64,000 nt of DNA from Dama dama (taxonomy: Eukaryota > Chordata > Mammalia > Artiodactyla > Cervidae): NCBI RefSeq assembly GCF_033118175.1, contig NC_083699.1, positions 45,543,001 to 45,607,000 of the forward strand, read 5' to 3'. A program made the translations under genes and the position numbers. Below, one piece after another: positions 46,381 to 56,278 of the stretch (positions within the stretch are counted from its first letter, which is position 1; each line of letters begins with the position of its first letter). The notes beneath the pieces are model-generated. The model did not search any database. It saw only the letters and a program-made list of their open reading frames with translations, and had not been told where the DNA came from.

Positions 46381-47939
46381 ATATGTAAATTCTTTCTTCT
46401 TTTCTGGCTGATAACTTATTGTAGGTTTCTCAAATAATTTTTGGAAGTAGATGGAATGAAATCATACATGCCCTCCTGAAAGAAATCCATTTCGTTTTCC
46501 AACTGAAAATATACAAGTCATGCCTCATTGATATTTGTTAAGTAAAGAGAGAATGATTTCCTAGATGACTAAACTCACTGCACAGTTATTTATCTTGTCT
46601 GTACAGTCGTTCCTTTATCCCACCATCCTACCTCTACTCTTAGCCATTATGGTCCTTCATAGAAATCTCATCATTTTACTTGTATTCTCTACATTTGCAC
46701 TGCACTTTGGAGTTTAAAAAGTATTTTCCAGCCCACTGTCTGTATTTTGAGAATCAAGTTGTAGGCTTGATAGCTTTAGAGGGACAGGAGAAGTGGGAGG
46801 AGGTTCAGAGTGAAACTAAACTCATGATTATGTCAGGAAACAAGACCTGCAAAGTTGGGTGATGGGAGCCAGGCTCCCATCCAGCCAGTGCCTGGGACCA
46901 CTCCTGTGCCCAGACAAGCAGAGGGGTGCTGGGGCATGGAGTCAAAGCCATGAAGGCTGGTGAACTGGGAAGAAGCAAGTCAATAAATACTCACTGAATA
47001 ATTCCTGAGTGCAGGGCGCCAAGCTAAGTGGATCAAAAGATGAATAAGCAAGGCACCCGCTTCGAAGAATGTTTATATTGTTGTAGAATCTCAAGCCACA
47101 GGGAGTGGAAGACATGAGTAAGCAGAAGCCACAGGGCTGAGGGGAAGAGTACGGTAATCAAATTCCTGCAGTGGGGCCTCAGCTCCTCCAGTGGGTTTGG
47201 CCCCCTTCCAGCCAGTGACACTTTTAGAAGGAGGACAGGTGCCAGAGATGGTGAACATGACCACTGGACATATTTGGGCAGAGGTGAGGATAACCTGCCA
47301 CAGGAGTGGTAGGTAGACTTGAGCCGCTCCTCACGAACACCTCGAAGGCTGAGCTTTTAGAATGGTGCTTCATTTTAAAGCTATTCAGCAGATTCTCATG
47401 AGTGAGTTTCTACTCAGTTTCTAGACAATGAGGTTTTAATAATGTTTACATCGGCTAGGAGGCCAGAAGGACCGTTTGTGTGATATTTAAAACATGGAGC
47501 GCCATGGCTGAGTGCTCCTGGGGTCGCAGAGGAGCAGCTGGGGTGAGTGAGAGATCAGAGAGCTGGAACAATGAGGCTCCCAGCAAGTTATTAACCACCG
47601 CAAATCTCTGAAGGGTACTGAGAGTCCCACAGAACTCTCTAGTCACAGTTAGGAGGTGACAGGGGCAGAGGGGGTAGGGGATGTGGGAGCCAGAGCAGAG
47701 ACTTGTTAGAAACCAACAGTGAAGACAAAAACCTCAGAAAGAGATAAGTTTGGAAAACCCTTAACAGAGACATTAAGCCAGTAGTTAGAGCTTCAGCCCC
47801 ACAAAGCTCTGTTTCACCCATCTGGACTTCAGGTTTTCCTTGCTCATCTAAACGAACCCCTGGCAATGCTTACCGGGATGGCTACAACCTCCAGGCAGGT
47901 AGCTGGACCCTCCATGCACGGGCCCTGCCTCACCTCCCA
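46381..47939. other. Single-copy region, no gene recognised
   Basis: An old LINE scrap near 46980-47110 ('taaatactcactgaataatt'). Otherwise untyped. G-rich near 47650-47690. No supported frame. Confidence 0.4.
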
Positions 47940-48260
47940 GCCTCCTGTCCCCTGGCTGGTACCTAACCCCCGCCCCCACACTGGTTCTGGCCTCTATCTG
48001 GATCCCTCCCCAATGATCTGTTGATAACCTCCCCATCCTTCAAGACTCATCTCCTGCAAAATGCCTTTCCTGATCCTCCATAGCACATGCTGCTTCTTGA
48101 TGACACGTTCATTTCTTTTTTTTTTTTTTTTGACACGTTCATTTCATCCTGCATTATAGTAATATGTGCCTGTCTGAGCTCCCGCCTTCACCCCACTTAG
48201 AGAGCTTCAAAGGTAGAAACCTGATCACTTTCATTCATGCACTTGAAGCACTGGGAGCAG
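47940..48260 (-). mobile_element. L2/MIR-like fragment carrying a later tail insertion
   Basis: 'catccttcaagactcatctc', 'ctgcaaaatgcctttcctga' and 'tgatcctccatagcac' resemble the reversed L2 3' end. It is interrupted by the poly-T insertion described at 48101-48145. Confidence 0.45.
48101..48145 (-). mobile_element. Poly(A)-only retro-insertion candidate
   Basis: TGACACGTTCATTTC occurs at 48101-48115 and again, without a mismatch, at 48131-48145. Only 15 T's lie between. On the minus strand this reads duplication, A15, duplication, the hallmark layout of LINE-mediated retrotransposition but with no element body. Alternatives are local duplication with a T-run, or a near-complete later deletion. 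Confidence 0.7.
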
Positions 48261-48339
48261 GAACTAGGGTGTCACAGACCTTAACTGCAGTCAATGCAGA
48301 GCTGGGGCAAAGTTCCCACGACCCTTTAGAGGTCATGAG

Positions 48340-48530
48340 CTGGGATCTGGAGCCAGATGGCTCAGGCTCCATCACCAGGTAATGACCAGGGGCAATTGAC
48401 TTCATTTCTGTGCCTCAGTTTTCTTGTCTGTAAAATGAGCATAAGAGGACCTTAAAGGGATTTTGTGATAGTCTCTATAAAGCCTCCAGCTTGCCATGTA
48501 GACTCACTGAGTGCTCAGTACATAGAGGGA
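48340..48530 (+). mobile_element. MIR fragment
   Basis: 'ggctcaggctccatcaccag', 'cctcagttttcttgtctgta', 'aaatgagcataagaggacct' and 'gactcactgagtgctcagta' run in sense MIR order. Confidence 0.7.
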
Positions 48531-48606
48531 ATGACTAGGAACATGGGATAATAGGCATACAATCTCCTTTTAATTCCTGAAAGGGACCTGACTCATTTGT
48601 GCTATA

Positions 48607-49045
48607 CAGTAAGTCCCCTACATGTGAATGAGTCCTATTCTGAGAGTGCATTTATAAGTCCAGTTTGTTTGTAAGTCCAACAAAGTTAGCCAAGGTACCT
48701 AACTAACACGATCGGCTATATAGTATTATACTGTAAAATGTAATATGTTTATAATACTCTTCATACAAATAATACATAAAAAACAAACAAAATATAAGAC
48801 ATTTTAAATCTTACACTACAATACCTTGAAAAGGACAGTAGTACAGTACAACAGCCGGCACATAGGGGCAGGAGGAGCCACTGATGGAGGAGGGAGAGGA
48901 GGCGGGAGATGGCAGAGCTGCAGGATCATCAGCAACAGAAGACAGGGGACAAGTTGCACATTCACTCACACCTGACATGGATGGAATGTTCACTTGCATC
49001 TGCGAAAGTTCCCAGCTTGAAGGTTGGTATGTAGGGGACTTACTG
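48607..49045. mobile_element. Tigger-like (pogo/Tc1-mariner) DNA transposon, non-autonomous
   Basis: Perfect 17-bp inverted ends: CAGTAAGTCCCCTACAT at 48607-48623 and its complement at 49029-49045, flanked by the TA duplication typical of the superfamily (48605-48606, 49046-49047). At 439 bp it is far shorter than an autonomous Tigger. The interior ('gaggagggagaggaggcggg', 'caacagaagacagggga') resembles antisense Tigger transposase-region sequence, so it is an internal-deletion derivative. No intact transposase. Confidence 0.9.
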
Positions 49046-49047
49046 TA

Positions 49048-49554
49048 TTTCCACGTGGAAGTCTTTGTTTTCTTTAAAGTTCCTATCTGCACATAGCTGC
49101 TCTATATCATTTCAATGCTGGCTGCGTATGAACAGGAATGCTAGTAGACAATTTGTTAACAAAAATTCAAAATAACTAAGTCAAAGACATTTTCCTCAAA
49201 GCAATTTATCAGCTCAACTACCCATCAAACTTGTGCCACTATGAGCTGTGTAAGGCCTACGAAAAGGAAAACGAAACGGACAATACACAACCGCTGCTCT
49301 CAAGCCACATCAGTCTCCCCAGGGCAAAAGTTGTCAATATCCAGACAGGGCTACAAAGAAGGGCTGTGAGAGTTCAGAGTGGAAACCAACCAACTCTGTG
49401 CATCTTATTGCTAAAATAAGTGTGTCTTTTCTGTTTCTTCCCAAACCATTCATTCCCCCCCCCCCCCCCCCGAGGTCTATTTCTTATTTCTGTTGAAAAA
49501 CAGGTGCCATCAGGAAGTCTACGTGCTTGAACTTATTTACAAAACAGAAATAGA
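49048..49554. other. Single-copy stretch with a long C-run
   Basis: A 17-C run at 49455-49471 (assembly-fragile). No gene recognised. Confidence 0.5.
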
Positions 49555-49960
49555 CTCAGACATAGAATACAAACTATGGTTACCGAAGCGGAAAGCAGAG
49601 GAGGGATAAGTTAGGAATTCAGAATTAACACATACACTGCTGCTGCTGATTCACTTCAGTCGTGTCCGACTCTGTGCGACCCCATCCCTGGGATTCTCCA
49701 GGCAAGAACACTGGATGGGTTGCCATTTCCTTCTCCATAACACATACACACTACTGTATATAAAATAGATAAACAAGGACCTACTGCATAGCACAGTGAA
49801 CTATATTCAAAATCATACAATAACCTAATGTAAAATAATGTATATGTGTGTATATATATGTGTGTGTACATATATATATATGAAACTGAATCACTTTGCT
49901 GTATACCCAAATCATTGTGCATCAACTATATTTCAATTTTTAAAAATAATTTAAAAATTA
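49555..49960 (+). mobile_element. Artiodactyl L1 3' end split by a SINE
   Basis: L1 wording ('acaaactatggttaccgaag', then 'caaggacctactgcatagca', 'ctgaatcactttgctgtata', 'catcaactatatttcaattt') is interrupted at 49638-49737. A (TG/TA)n run at about 49838-49880 sits in the 3' UTR. Confidence 0.85.
49638..49737 (-). mobile_element. Short BovA-type SINE inserted in L1
   Basis: (CTG)n start, then 'cacttcagtcgtgtccgact', with an internal deletion after 'gcgaccccat'. Perfect duplication TAACACATACAC at 49626-49637 and 49738-49749. Confidence 0.92.
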
Positions 49961-51314
49961 AGAAAAAAGAAAGTCCATTTGATCCCAGGAAATAAAACTC
50001 AAAGGCAGCCCAGGATCAGCACTACTTAATGAGCTGATCCGAGGCACAGCCTCTTTGTATTTTCCGAACTACTCCCACACGTGGAGTGATTTCAGCTTTT
50101 CAAAGCCAGCAAGGAGACAGCTCAGGGTTTCTATACTCAAGAAACCCTAAGAACTCCTTATACCCTGTTTTACCTGTTCCCCCAGTTATCCTCTGAGAAC
50201 CATGCAAGGAGAATGAAGTCAGAGGCTGCTTTGATAAGAACACAGATGGAGGAGGAGATTTTGTTCATGGCTTCCTGGGAGGCTGTTTTACCAAACGTAG
50301 TGACCAAAGATCAAAAATTACTACTTTCTTCTCTCTAGTTTAGAGAGGAGGTGAGACAAAGACTTGGACCCAGAAAAAAGAATCTCAATCTTGCTCTCCC
50401 CTTGTCAAATTAGAAGTACTTCCGCTTCTTGCAGTGGGAATTATAATCCTACTGAAATTAGAGAGGCAAAGCTAGGGTCTTATTACATTGCATTCTATCA
50501 GTGATGTGTAGTCCCTGGGGGAACTAGCTGTTTAAGCAGATTTGCATGTCTGGAATGGATGAGTAATTTTTTTTCTCTCTCTCTCAAGAGGCAACATGAC
50601 CTGATGGGATGACTGTTGTTTTCTTGATGGTTTCCTTTTGGTCTTGGGGCCTGGGTGGGGCTGGGGTCCTGGAGCTCTGGCTGCAATGCAGAGATGGAGG
50701 AGTAACCTCCAAGGTTACAGGAGTAACCCTGAGGGCTTTGAGTTCTAGTTCCAGTTGACCTGTGAACCAGCCCATCCTATGGTTACTTGCTCAAGGCAGT
50801 ACCTTCTCATTGACACTTTATATGTGTCAGAAAGAAAGAGAGCTGGGCTGTGTCCATGGGGGCTTGAAGAAATTACTTCTTCCTAGGCTTCAGTTTTCTC
50901 AGCTGTTGAAAGGATTTGGAGCAGGTTACAAGTAGGGGACTAGAAAAATCCTGATATTGTCAAAATGTCCCCATTTAATTGATCTGAAAATGAGATTCTC
51001 TCTACTGTGTTGGTTTGGGGATATTCTGTGGAGGCCAGGGAAACTACGGTTCCTTGCATTCTTTGGGAGGGGACCACAGTGATTATGGGGAATGAGTGTT
51101 AACCTGGAAGCCATCAAAGGCTGCTGTGTAGAGACCAGCCTGCTTTCCAGAACCAGGGGCCTCACAGGTGTTACACCTGTATCTAGGAGACATGCCATAA
51201 AGGAAAGAGCACAGACAAAATAGAAATCCTAGCAAGATGAGCATCCAGCCACTAGACTAATCACTGAGATTGTGACCAGGGCACATCCCCAACCTAAGGC
51301 TCAGTCAATTTATC
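49961..51314. other. Single-copy region, no gene recognised
   Basis: A MIR-like scrap near 50860-50930. The rest is untyped. Confidence 0.4.
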
Positions 51315-51497
51315 AGTTCAGTTCAGTTCAGTCGCTCAATCGTGTCTGACTCTTTGCGACCCCATGAATCGCAGCACACCAGGCCTCCCTGTCCATCACC
51401 AACTCCCAGAGTTTACCCAAACTCATATTCATCGAGTCGGTGATGCCATCCAGCCATCTCATCCTCTGTCGTCCCCTTCTCCTCCTGCCCTCAAGTC
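51315..51497 (-). mobile_element. BovB LINE 3' end, minus strand
   Basis: (GTTCA)n tail at 51317-51332, then 'gtcgctcaatcgtgtctgac', 'ccatcaccaactcccagagt' and 'ccatccagccatctcatcct'. Only the last ~180 bp of BovB. The 100-codon minus frame across it is the BovB C-terminus. Confidence 0.92.
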
Positions 51498-51499
51498 TA

Positions 51500-52095
51500 T
51501 TTATAGGGTGATATAAATGTGGTGGACAAACTCTAAGGAGACCCCCATGATTCACACCTTCTGGAGTCCACACTCTTGTATAATCCCCTCCCTTCAAGAG
51601 CAGGTAGGGCTGTGGCTTGTTCCTGACCAATGGAATACAACAAATGGTGGGAAGTCACTCAATCCCATGATGACACTACATAAGCCTGTAACACTTGTCT
51701 TGCTAGCAGACTCTCTGTATTGACTGCCTGCCTTGCTGGCTCTGATGGAGTAAGCTGCCATATAGAGAGGTCCATAAGGCAAGGAACTGAGGGTGGCCTC
51801 TGGCCAGTGGCCTGCAAGGAGTCAAGGACCTCAGTCCAATAACCCTCCAGGAACTGTGCACAACCATGTGAGTCTGGAAACTGATCCTTCCCCAGTCAAG
51901 CTGCAGATGAGACCCCAGCCCTGGCTGCCTTCTGAATGAAAGCCTTGTGAGAGACCCTGAAATGGGAAACCCAGCCAAGCTGTCCCAGCCTCCTGACCCA
52001 CAGAATCTGTAAGATCTGTAAGATAACAAATAAGTGCTGTTGTACACCATAAAGTTTGTGGTAATTTGTTATGCAGTAGTAGATCACTAATACAG
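51500..52095 (+). mobile_element. Old LTR, MaLR/MLT1-like
   Basis: 'agctgccatatagagaggtc', 'aaggaactgagggtggcctc', 'ccccagtcaagctgcagatg', 'ccttgtgagagaccctgaaa' and 'aagtttgtggtaatttgtta' run in order. No internal genes. Confidence 0.7.
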
Positions 52096-52528
52096 TGAAG
52101 CAGTTGGAATCTTCCTTGCCTGACATCCTATGAGTCTGATAATTATATTCTTCTGCTATCAGCATCACACTGCTCCAACATCACAAACACACACACACAC
52201 ACACACACACTGTAGGTTGCTGTCCCTGTGCTGGGGTAAGAATAATTTCTCTTCCTAGATCTCCTAGGGTATGTGTTCTATATTTAGATTCTCATTTAAT
52301 CAGACTTCATTTTCAGGCTTTGTGGTGCTGATTGCAAACACCTTGCTCACATGCACAGACCCACATTCACACACAGGTCCCACATTACACTGAAGTTAAT
52401 TAGGGATTAACTTGAAATAAAAGGGCTCCAGCAGGAAAGAGGACTCCCCTGAGACAGAGTCTAAGGGCATGTAACATGAGGCATTGGTATTATTATTTGG
52501 TAATTGATTCTGAGAGAAAGGATCAAGT
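52096..52528. other. Single-copy stretch with (AC)n
   Basis: (AC)12 microsatellite at 52187-52210. Otherwise untyped. Confidence 0.5.
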
Positions 52529-52537
52529 AAAAGAATC

Positions 52538-52968
52538 ATCTATGGGTTTTCCAGTAGTCATGTACAGATGTGAGAGCTGAGCACTGAAGAACTGATGCCT
52601 TCAAACTGTGGTGCTGGAAAAGACTCTTGAGAGCTCCTTGGACAGCAAGGAGATCAAACCAGTCAATCCTAAAGGAAATCAATCCTGAATATTCATTGGA
52701 ATAACTGATGCTGAAGCCAAAGCTCCAATACTTTGGCGACCTGATGCGAAGAGCTGACTCATCAGAAAAGACCCTGATGCTGGGAAAGGTTGAAGGTAGG
52801 AGAAGAAGGGGATGACAGAAGATGAGATAGTTGGATGGCATCACTGAATCAGTGGATATGAGTTTGAGCAAACTCTGGGAGATTGTAAGGGACAGGAATG
52901 CCTGGCGTGCTGCAGCCCATGACGTTGCAAAGAGTTGAACAGGACTGAGCAACTGAATCACAACAACA
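52538..52968 (+). mobile_element. BovB LINE 3' end with 9-bp duplication
   Basis: BovB ORF2 C-terminal coding wording to the terminus with an (ACAAC)n tail. AAAAGAATC flanks it at 52529-52537 and 52969-52977. Diverged, many stops. Confidence 0.93.
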
Positions 52969-53216
52969 AAAAGAATCTGCCAACTCAACCACAAAAAAGA
53001 ATGAAATAATGCCATTTGCAGCAACAGAGATGGATCAGAGATGATCATACTAGGTGATGTAAGTCAGACAAAGACATATTCTATGATATCACTTATATAT
53101 GGAGTCTAGAAAAATGATACAAATTATCCTATTTACAAAAGAGAAGCAGACTCACAGACTTCAAAAACAAAGGGGAAAGGTGAGGGGGGGATAAATTAGA
53201 AGGTTGGGGGTGAGCA

Positions 53217-53252
53217 CAGATTCTTTACCATCGGAGTCACTAGGGAAGCCCC
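53217..53252 (-). mobile_element. SINE head fragment (36 bp)
   Basis: Only the reversed tRNA-like head remains ('agattctttaccatcgga', 'actagggaagcccc'). Confidence 0.75.
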
Positions 53253-53384
53253 AACACACACACTACTTTCTATAAAACAGATAACCAACAAGGACCGACT
53301 GTACAGCATAGGGAACTCTACTCAGTATTCTGTAATAATCTATGTGGCAAAAGAACCTGAAAAGGAAAAGATATATGGATACTA

Positions 53385-53618
53385 GGCACAGTGTTCCTGC
53401 TCAGTCATGTCAACTCTTTGCGACCCTTTGGACTGTGTAGACTGCCAGACTCATCTGTCCATGAGATTTCCCAGGCAAGAATACTGGAGTGGGTTACCAT
53501 TTCCTCCTCCAGGGGATCTTCCCCACTCAGGGATCTTTCAGACTCAGGAATCAAACCTATGTCTCCTCTGTCTCCTGTACTGCAGACAGATTCTTTACCC
53601 TCTGAGTCATCAGGGAAG
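53385..53618 (-). mobile_element. Bov-tA-type SINE inside L1
   Basis: 'ctgctcagtcatgtcaactc' to 'tctgagtcatcagggaag'. It carries a small internal duplication ('gactcagg' / 'tctcctctgtctcctg'). Confidence 0.88.
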
Positions 53619-53699
53619 ACAGATAGATGCATATGTATAAGTAAATCACTTTGCTGTACATCTGAAACTAACACAGCATTGTAAACTAACTATGAAAAT

Positions 53700-53880
53700 G
53701 TTAGTGTCCAACCCTTTACGACCCCATGGACTGTAGCCTGCCAGGCTCCAATGTCCATGGAATTCTCTGGGCAGGAATACTGGAATGGGTAGCCATTCCC
53801 TTCTTCAGGGGATCTTCCCAACCCAGGGATGGAACCTAGGTCTCCTGCATTGTAGGCAGATTCTTTACTATCTGGCCACC
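53700..53880 (-). mobile_element. Bov-tA-type SINE at the L1 tail
   Basis: 'gttagtgtccaaccctttac' to 'tttactatctggccacc', flanked by A-rich L1 tail sequence on both sides. Confidence 0.88.
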
Positions 53881-53990
53881 AAAAATTTTTTAAAAAGAAT
53901 TAAGCCTGAGGCAGAATTAATCTAGTAGGGGAGCGCCATTTCTATAATATCTTTTTAAATGGCCACTTGTATTTTAATAGCTGCGAAAGA

Positions 53991-54040
53991 CTCTGGGGTC
54001 AGAAAGAGTCAGACATGACTGAGTGACTAACACAAACACA
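53991..54040 (+). mobile_element. SINE 3' end fragment (about 50 bp)
   Basis: 'ctctggggtcagaaagagtc' then 'agacatgactgagtgactaa' is only the last part of a BovA-type SINE. Confidence 0.8.
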
Positions 54041-54839
54041 TTAGACTTCTTTTTAGGTAAAGAGAGTGGGAATAGTAAGCTGTGTGTTATTTAACACATT
54101 TTGTTCCTTTCTGAGTCTGCTTTTCTGGAGTCTTGACATCCTCTACAAATAAAATCAATGTTATAGATGGCCTCATTTTGGACAGGAATGAAATGAGACC
54201 AAAGTTTGACTAGTGTCTAGGGTAATAGCTGTCAGAACATTCCAGAGTGGTGCTGAGGAAATCCGGCCCACACACATCTTCAAGTTTGAGGAGAAGCAAA
54301 TCTGTGCCTTTACCAGCAGGACTTTTTAGGCATGGTGGGGAGCCAGATACTCTGTTCCAGGAGAGTTTGGGAGGTGCTACTACTGTAGCTGACTTAGGAA
54401 AAAGATGTGACAGGAGCCAGAATAGGTTGAAAATGTCTGGAGGTCAGCACAGGGCTGGGGGGCCAGTGAGCAGTGCTCAGGAAACATTTTTGAATGAATG
54501 AATGACAAAGCATTAATTCCTGCCCTTAAAAGCCTTACATTTCCCAGGGTTTTCCCCTTAGCACTTCGACTTTGCCACCAAGGGAAAAATAAGATACACC
54601 ATTGCCCTTCAAGAAACTTACAAGACAGGACAAGACTCAGGAAATGACCATAGAGAGCCCAATAAAGACAAGGGAAGGCCAGTCCATTGAGACGGGAGGA
54701 ATCTAAGGAAATTTCAGGGAATTTCTGGTGATCCCTTCCAAATCACAGCAAAAGGCTGGGTTAGGCAAGGGTTGTGGACACTTCTCGATGAACCGATTGA
54801 AACTTTCAAAGTCCCCTGCTGCTTGTGGCCCTAGCAGAA
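54041..54839. other. Single-copy flank upstream of the second CpG island
   Basis: No gene recognised. CpG density rises only after about 54840. Confidence 0.5.
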
Positions 54840-55620
54840 GGCCCTTGGAGTTCCAGGATGAAGGCAGTTGCTGTCCTAGGGTTCAGTACCCGCAGTCGGG
54901 CCAGAAGCGGGGCAGCCTCGGCAGGTCCGGGGCCTCCGCCGAGGCCAGCCCGCGCCCCGCGCCGCTCGAGGCCGACCCGCCTCGACGCGGGCGGGCAGCG
55001 CGGAGCCCCAGGCGAGCCTTTGTGCCGCCGGCAGCTGCCTTTGTGCGACGCGGGTTCGCGCGCCCCTCCAGGCGGCCGAATCTGCAAGGATCGCCCCCGC
55101 CGCGCTCCATACCTGGTCCTTTGTTACCAGCTGCCGAAGAATTCAGAAAATCAAATTTATTTCCCGATTACCGCCGGGGCGCCCCTTTGTGCGGTGAGGC
55201 CTCTTTAACGGTTGCGATTTCAGCCCACTCTGTGAAGAAGGCCTTTTAAGGAAAGTGCGCCCCGCTGACTCCTGGCCCCCGTGGGAACTCGCGGGCGAGG
55301 TCTTCGCGTAATAAAGACGCTAACGAGCCCCAAGACGTGGGCTTGTCAAGTGCCCTTCCTGCCAACGGGGATAAATCAATAGGCCTCCTGAGTTAGGATG
55401 GTGTATTTCCTCGCCGACCCCCCCTCCCCGCCTTAGGAATGAATGGATGGATGCTGACTCCATGGCTTGCCAGCCCAGCGCTGCCCTCAGCCCGCGGGTA
55501 AGTCCAATTTCACCCTCTGAGCGCTCAGCGATACCAGCTCCTCGCCACTGCCGAAAGCCACAGGCCAATCTGAAAAATTTCCTCTTCCGCGGAATTCTCA
55601 GGTGTCTTAGGCACCTGAAG
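54840..55620 (+). promoter_or_regulatory. Second CpG island, candidate promoter with exon 1
   Basis: CpG is dense at 54885-55110 and 55165-55330, tapering to about 55590. A near-consensus 5' splice site (GCGG|GTAAGT, GT at 55498) lies at the downstream edge on the + strand. An ATG at 55447 leaves 17 in-frame codons up to that donor in phase 0, so a short coding start is possible, though a non-coding exon is equally likely. CCTTTGTG/T motifs recur at 55016, 55037, 55118 and 55184 (SOX/TCF-like). Gene identity not recognised. The + direction is inferred from the donor only. Confidence 0.6.
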
Positions 55621-55781
55621 ATAAACGATGGTACCATTATTTTCCCTGATTAGGTTGAGATTTCCTGAAATGAATACAAAATATTGCCTTGCCTTGCCAA
55701 GTTTTGTCTACAGTAGGCAGGGGAGTGTGGGTTTTTGTTGTCTGTATTTTTGTGTTTTTTTGGTGCTTGTGTGGGGAAACC

Positions 55782-55980
55782 AGCTTTCCAGGTGGTTATG
55801 GTAAAGAACCCGCCTACCAATGTGGGGAACGTGGGTTCGATCCCTGGGTCAGGAAGATCCAGTGGAAGAGGAGATGGCAACCCACTCCAGTATTCTTACC
55901 TGGGGAATCCCATGCACAGAGGAGCCTGGCAGACTATAGTCCATAGGGTTGCAAGGATTTGGACATGACTGAGCACACGC
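55782..55980 (+). mobile_element. Bov-tA-type SINE
   Basis: 'cagctttccaggtggttatg' head, 'gtgggttcgatccctgggtc', body, and 'tttggacatgactgagcac' end with a (CA)n-like tail. Confidence 0.92.
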
Positions 55981-56079
55981 ACACATGTGGAAATTAATGT
56001 TTCTTTTAAAGAAAACCAATTTTTTAAAAGGTGATGTAGACAATATATATCATCTCCACTCTGTTTGTAGTAGTAGTTG

Positions 56080-56278
56080 TGTTAGATACTCAGTTGTGTC
56101 CAACTCTTTATGACCCTATGGACTGTAGTCCGCCAGGCTCCTCTGTCCATGGGATTCTCCAACCAAGAATACTAGAGTGGATTGACATTCCCTTCTCCAG
56201 AGGATCTTCCTGACCCAGGGATCGAACCCGAGTCTCCTGAATTGCAGACAGATTCTTTACCGTCTGAGCTACAGGAAA
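56080..56278 (-). mobile_element. Bov-tA-type SINE
   Basis: 'tactcagttgtgtccaactc' to 'ccgtctgagctacaggaaag', opposite in orientation to its neighbour 100 bp upstream. Confidence 0.92.

Larger units (their letters stand above)
52994..53905 (+). mobile_element. Artiodactyl L1 3' end broken by three SINE pieces
   Basis: L1 parts are 52994-53216 ('tgaaataatgccatttgcag', 'atcacttatatatggagtct'), 53253-53384 ('caaggaccgactgtacagca'), 53619-53699 ('aatcactttgctgtacatct') and 53881-53905 (A/T tail). The SINE pieces between them are all minus strand. Confidence 0.85.
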
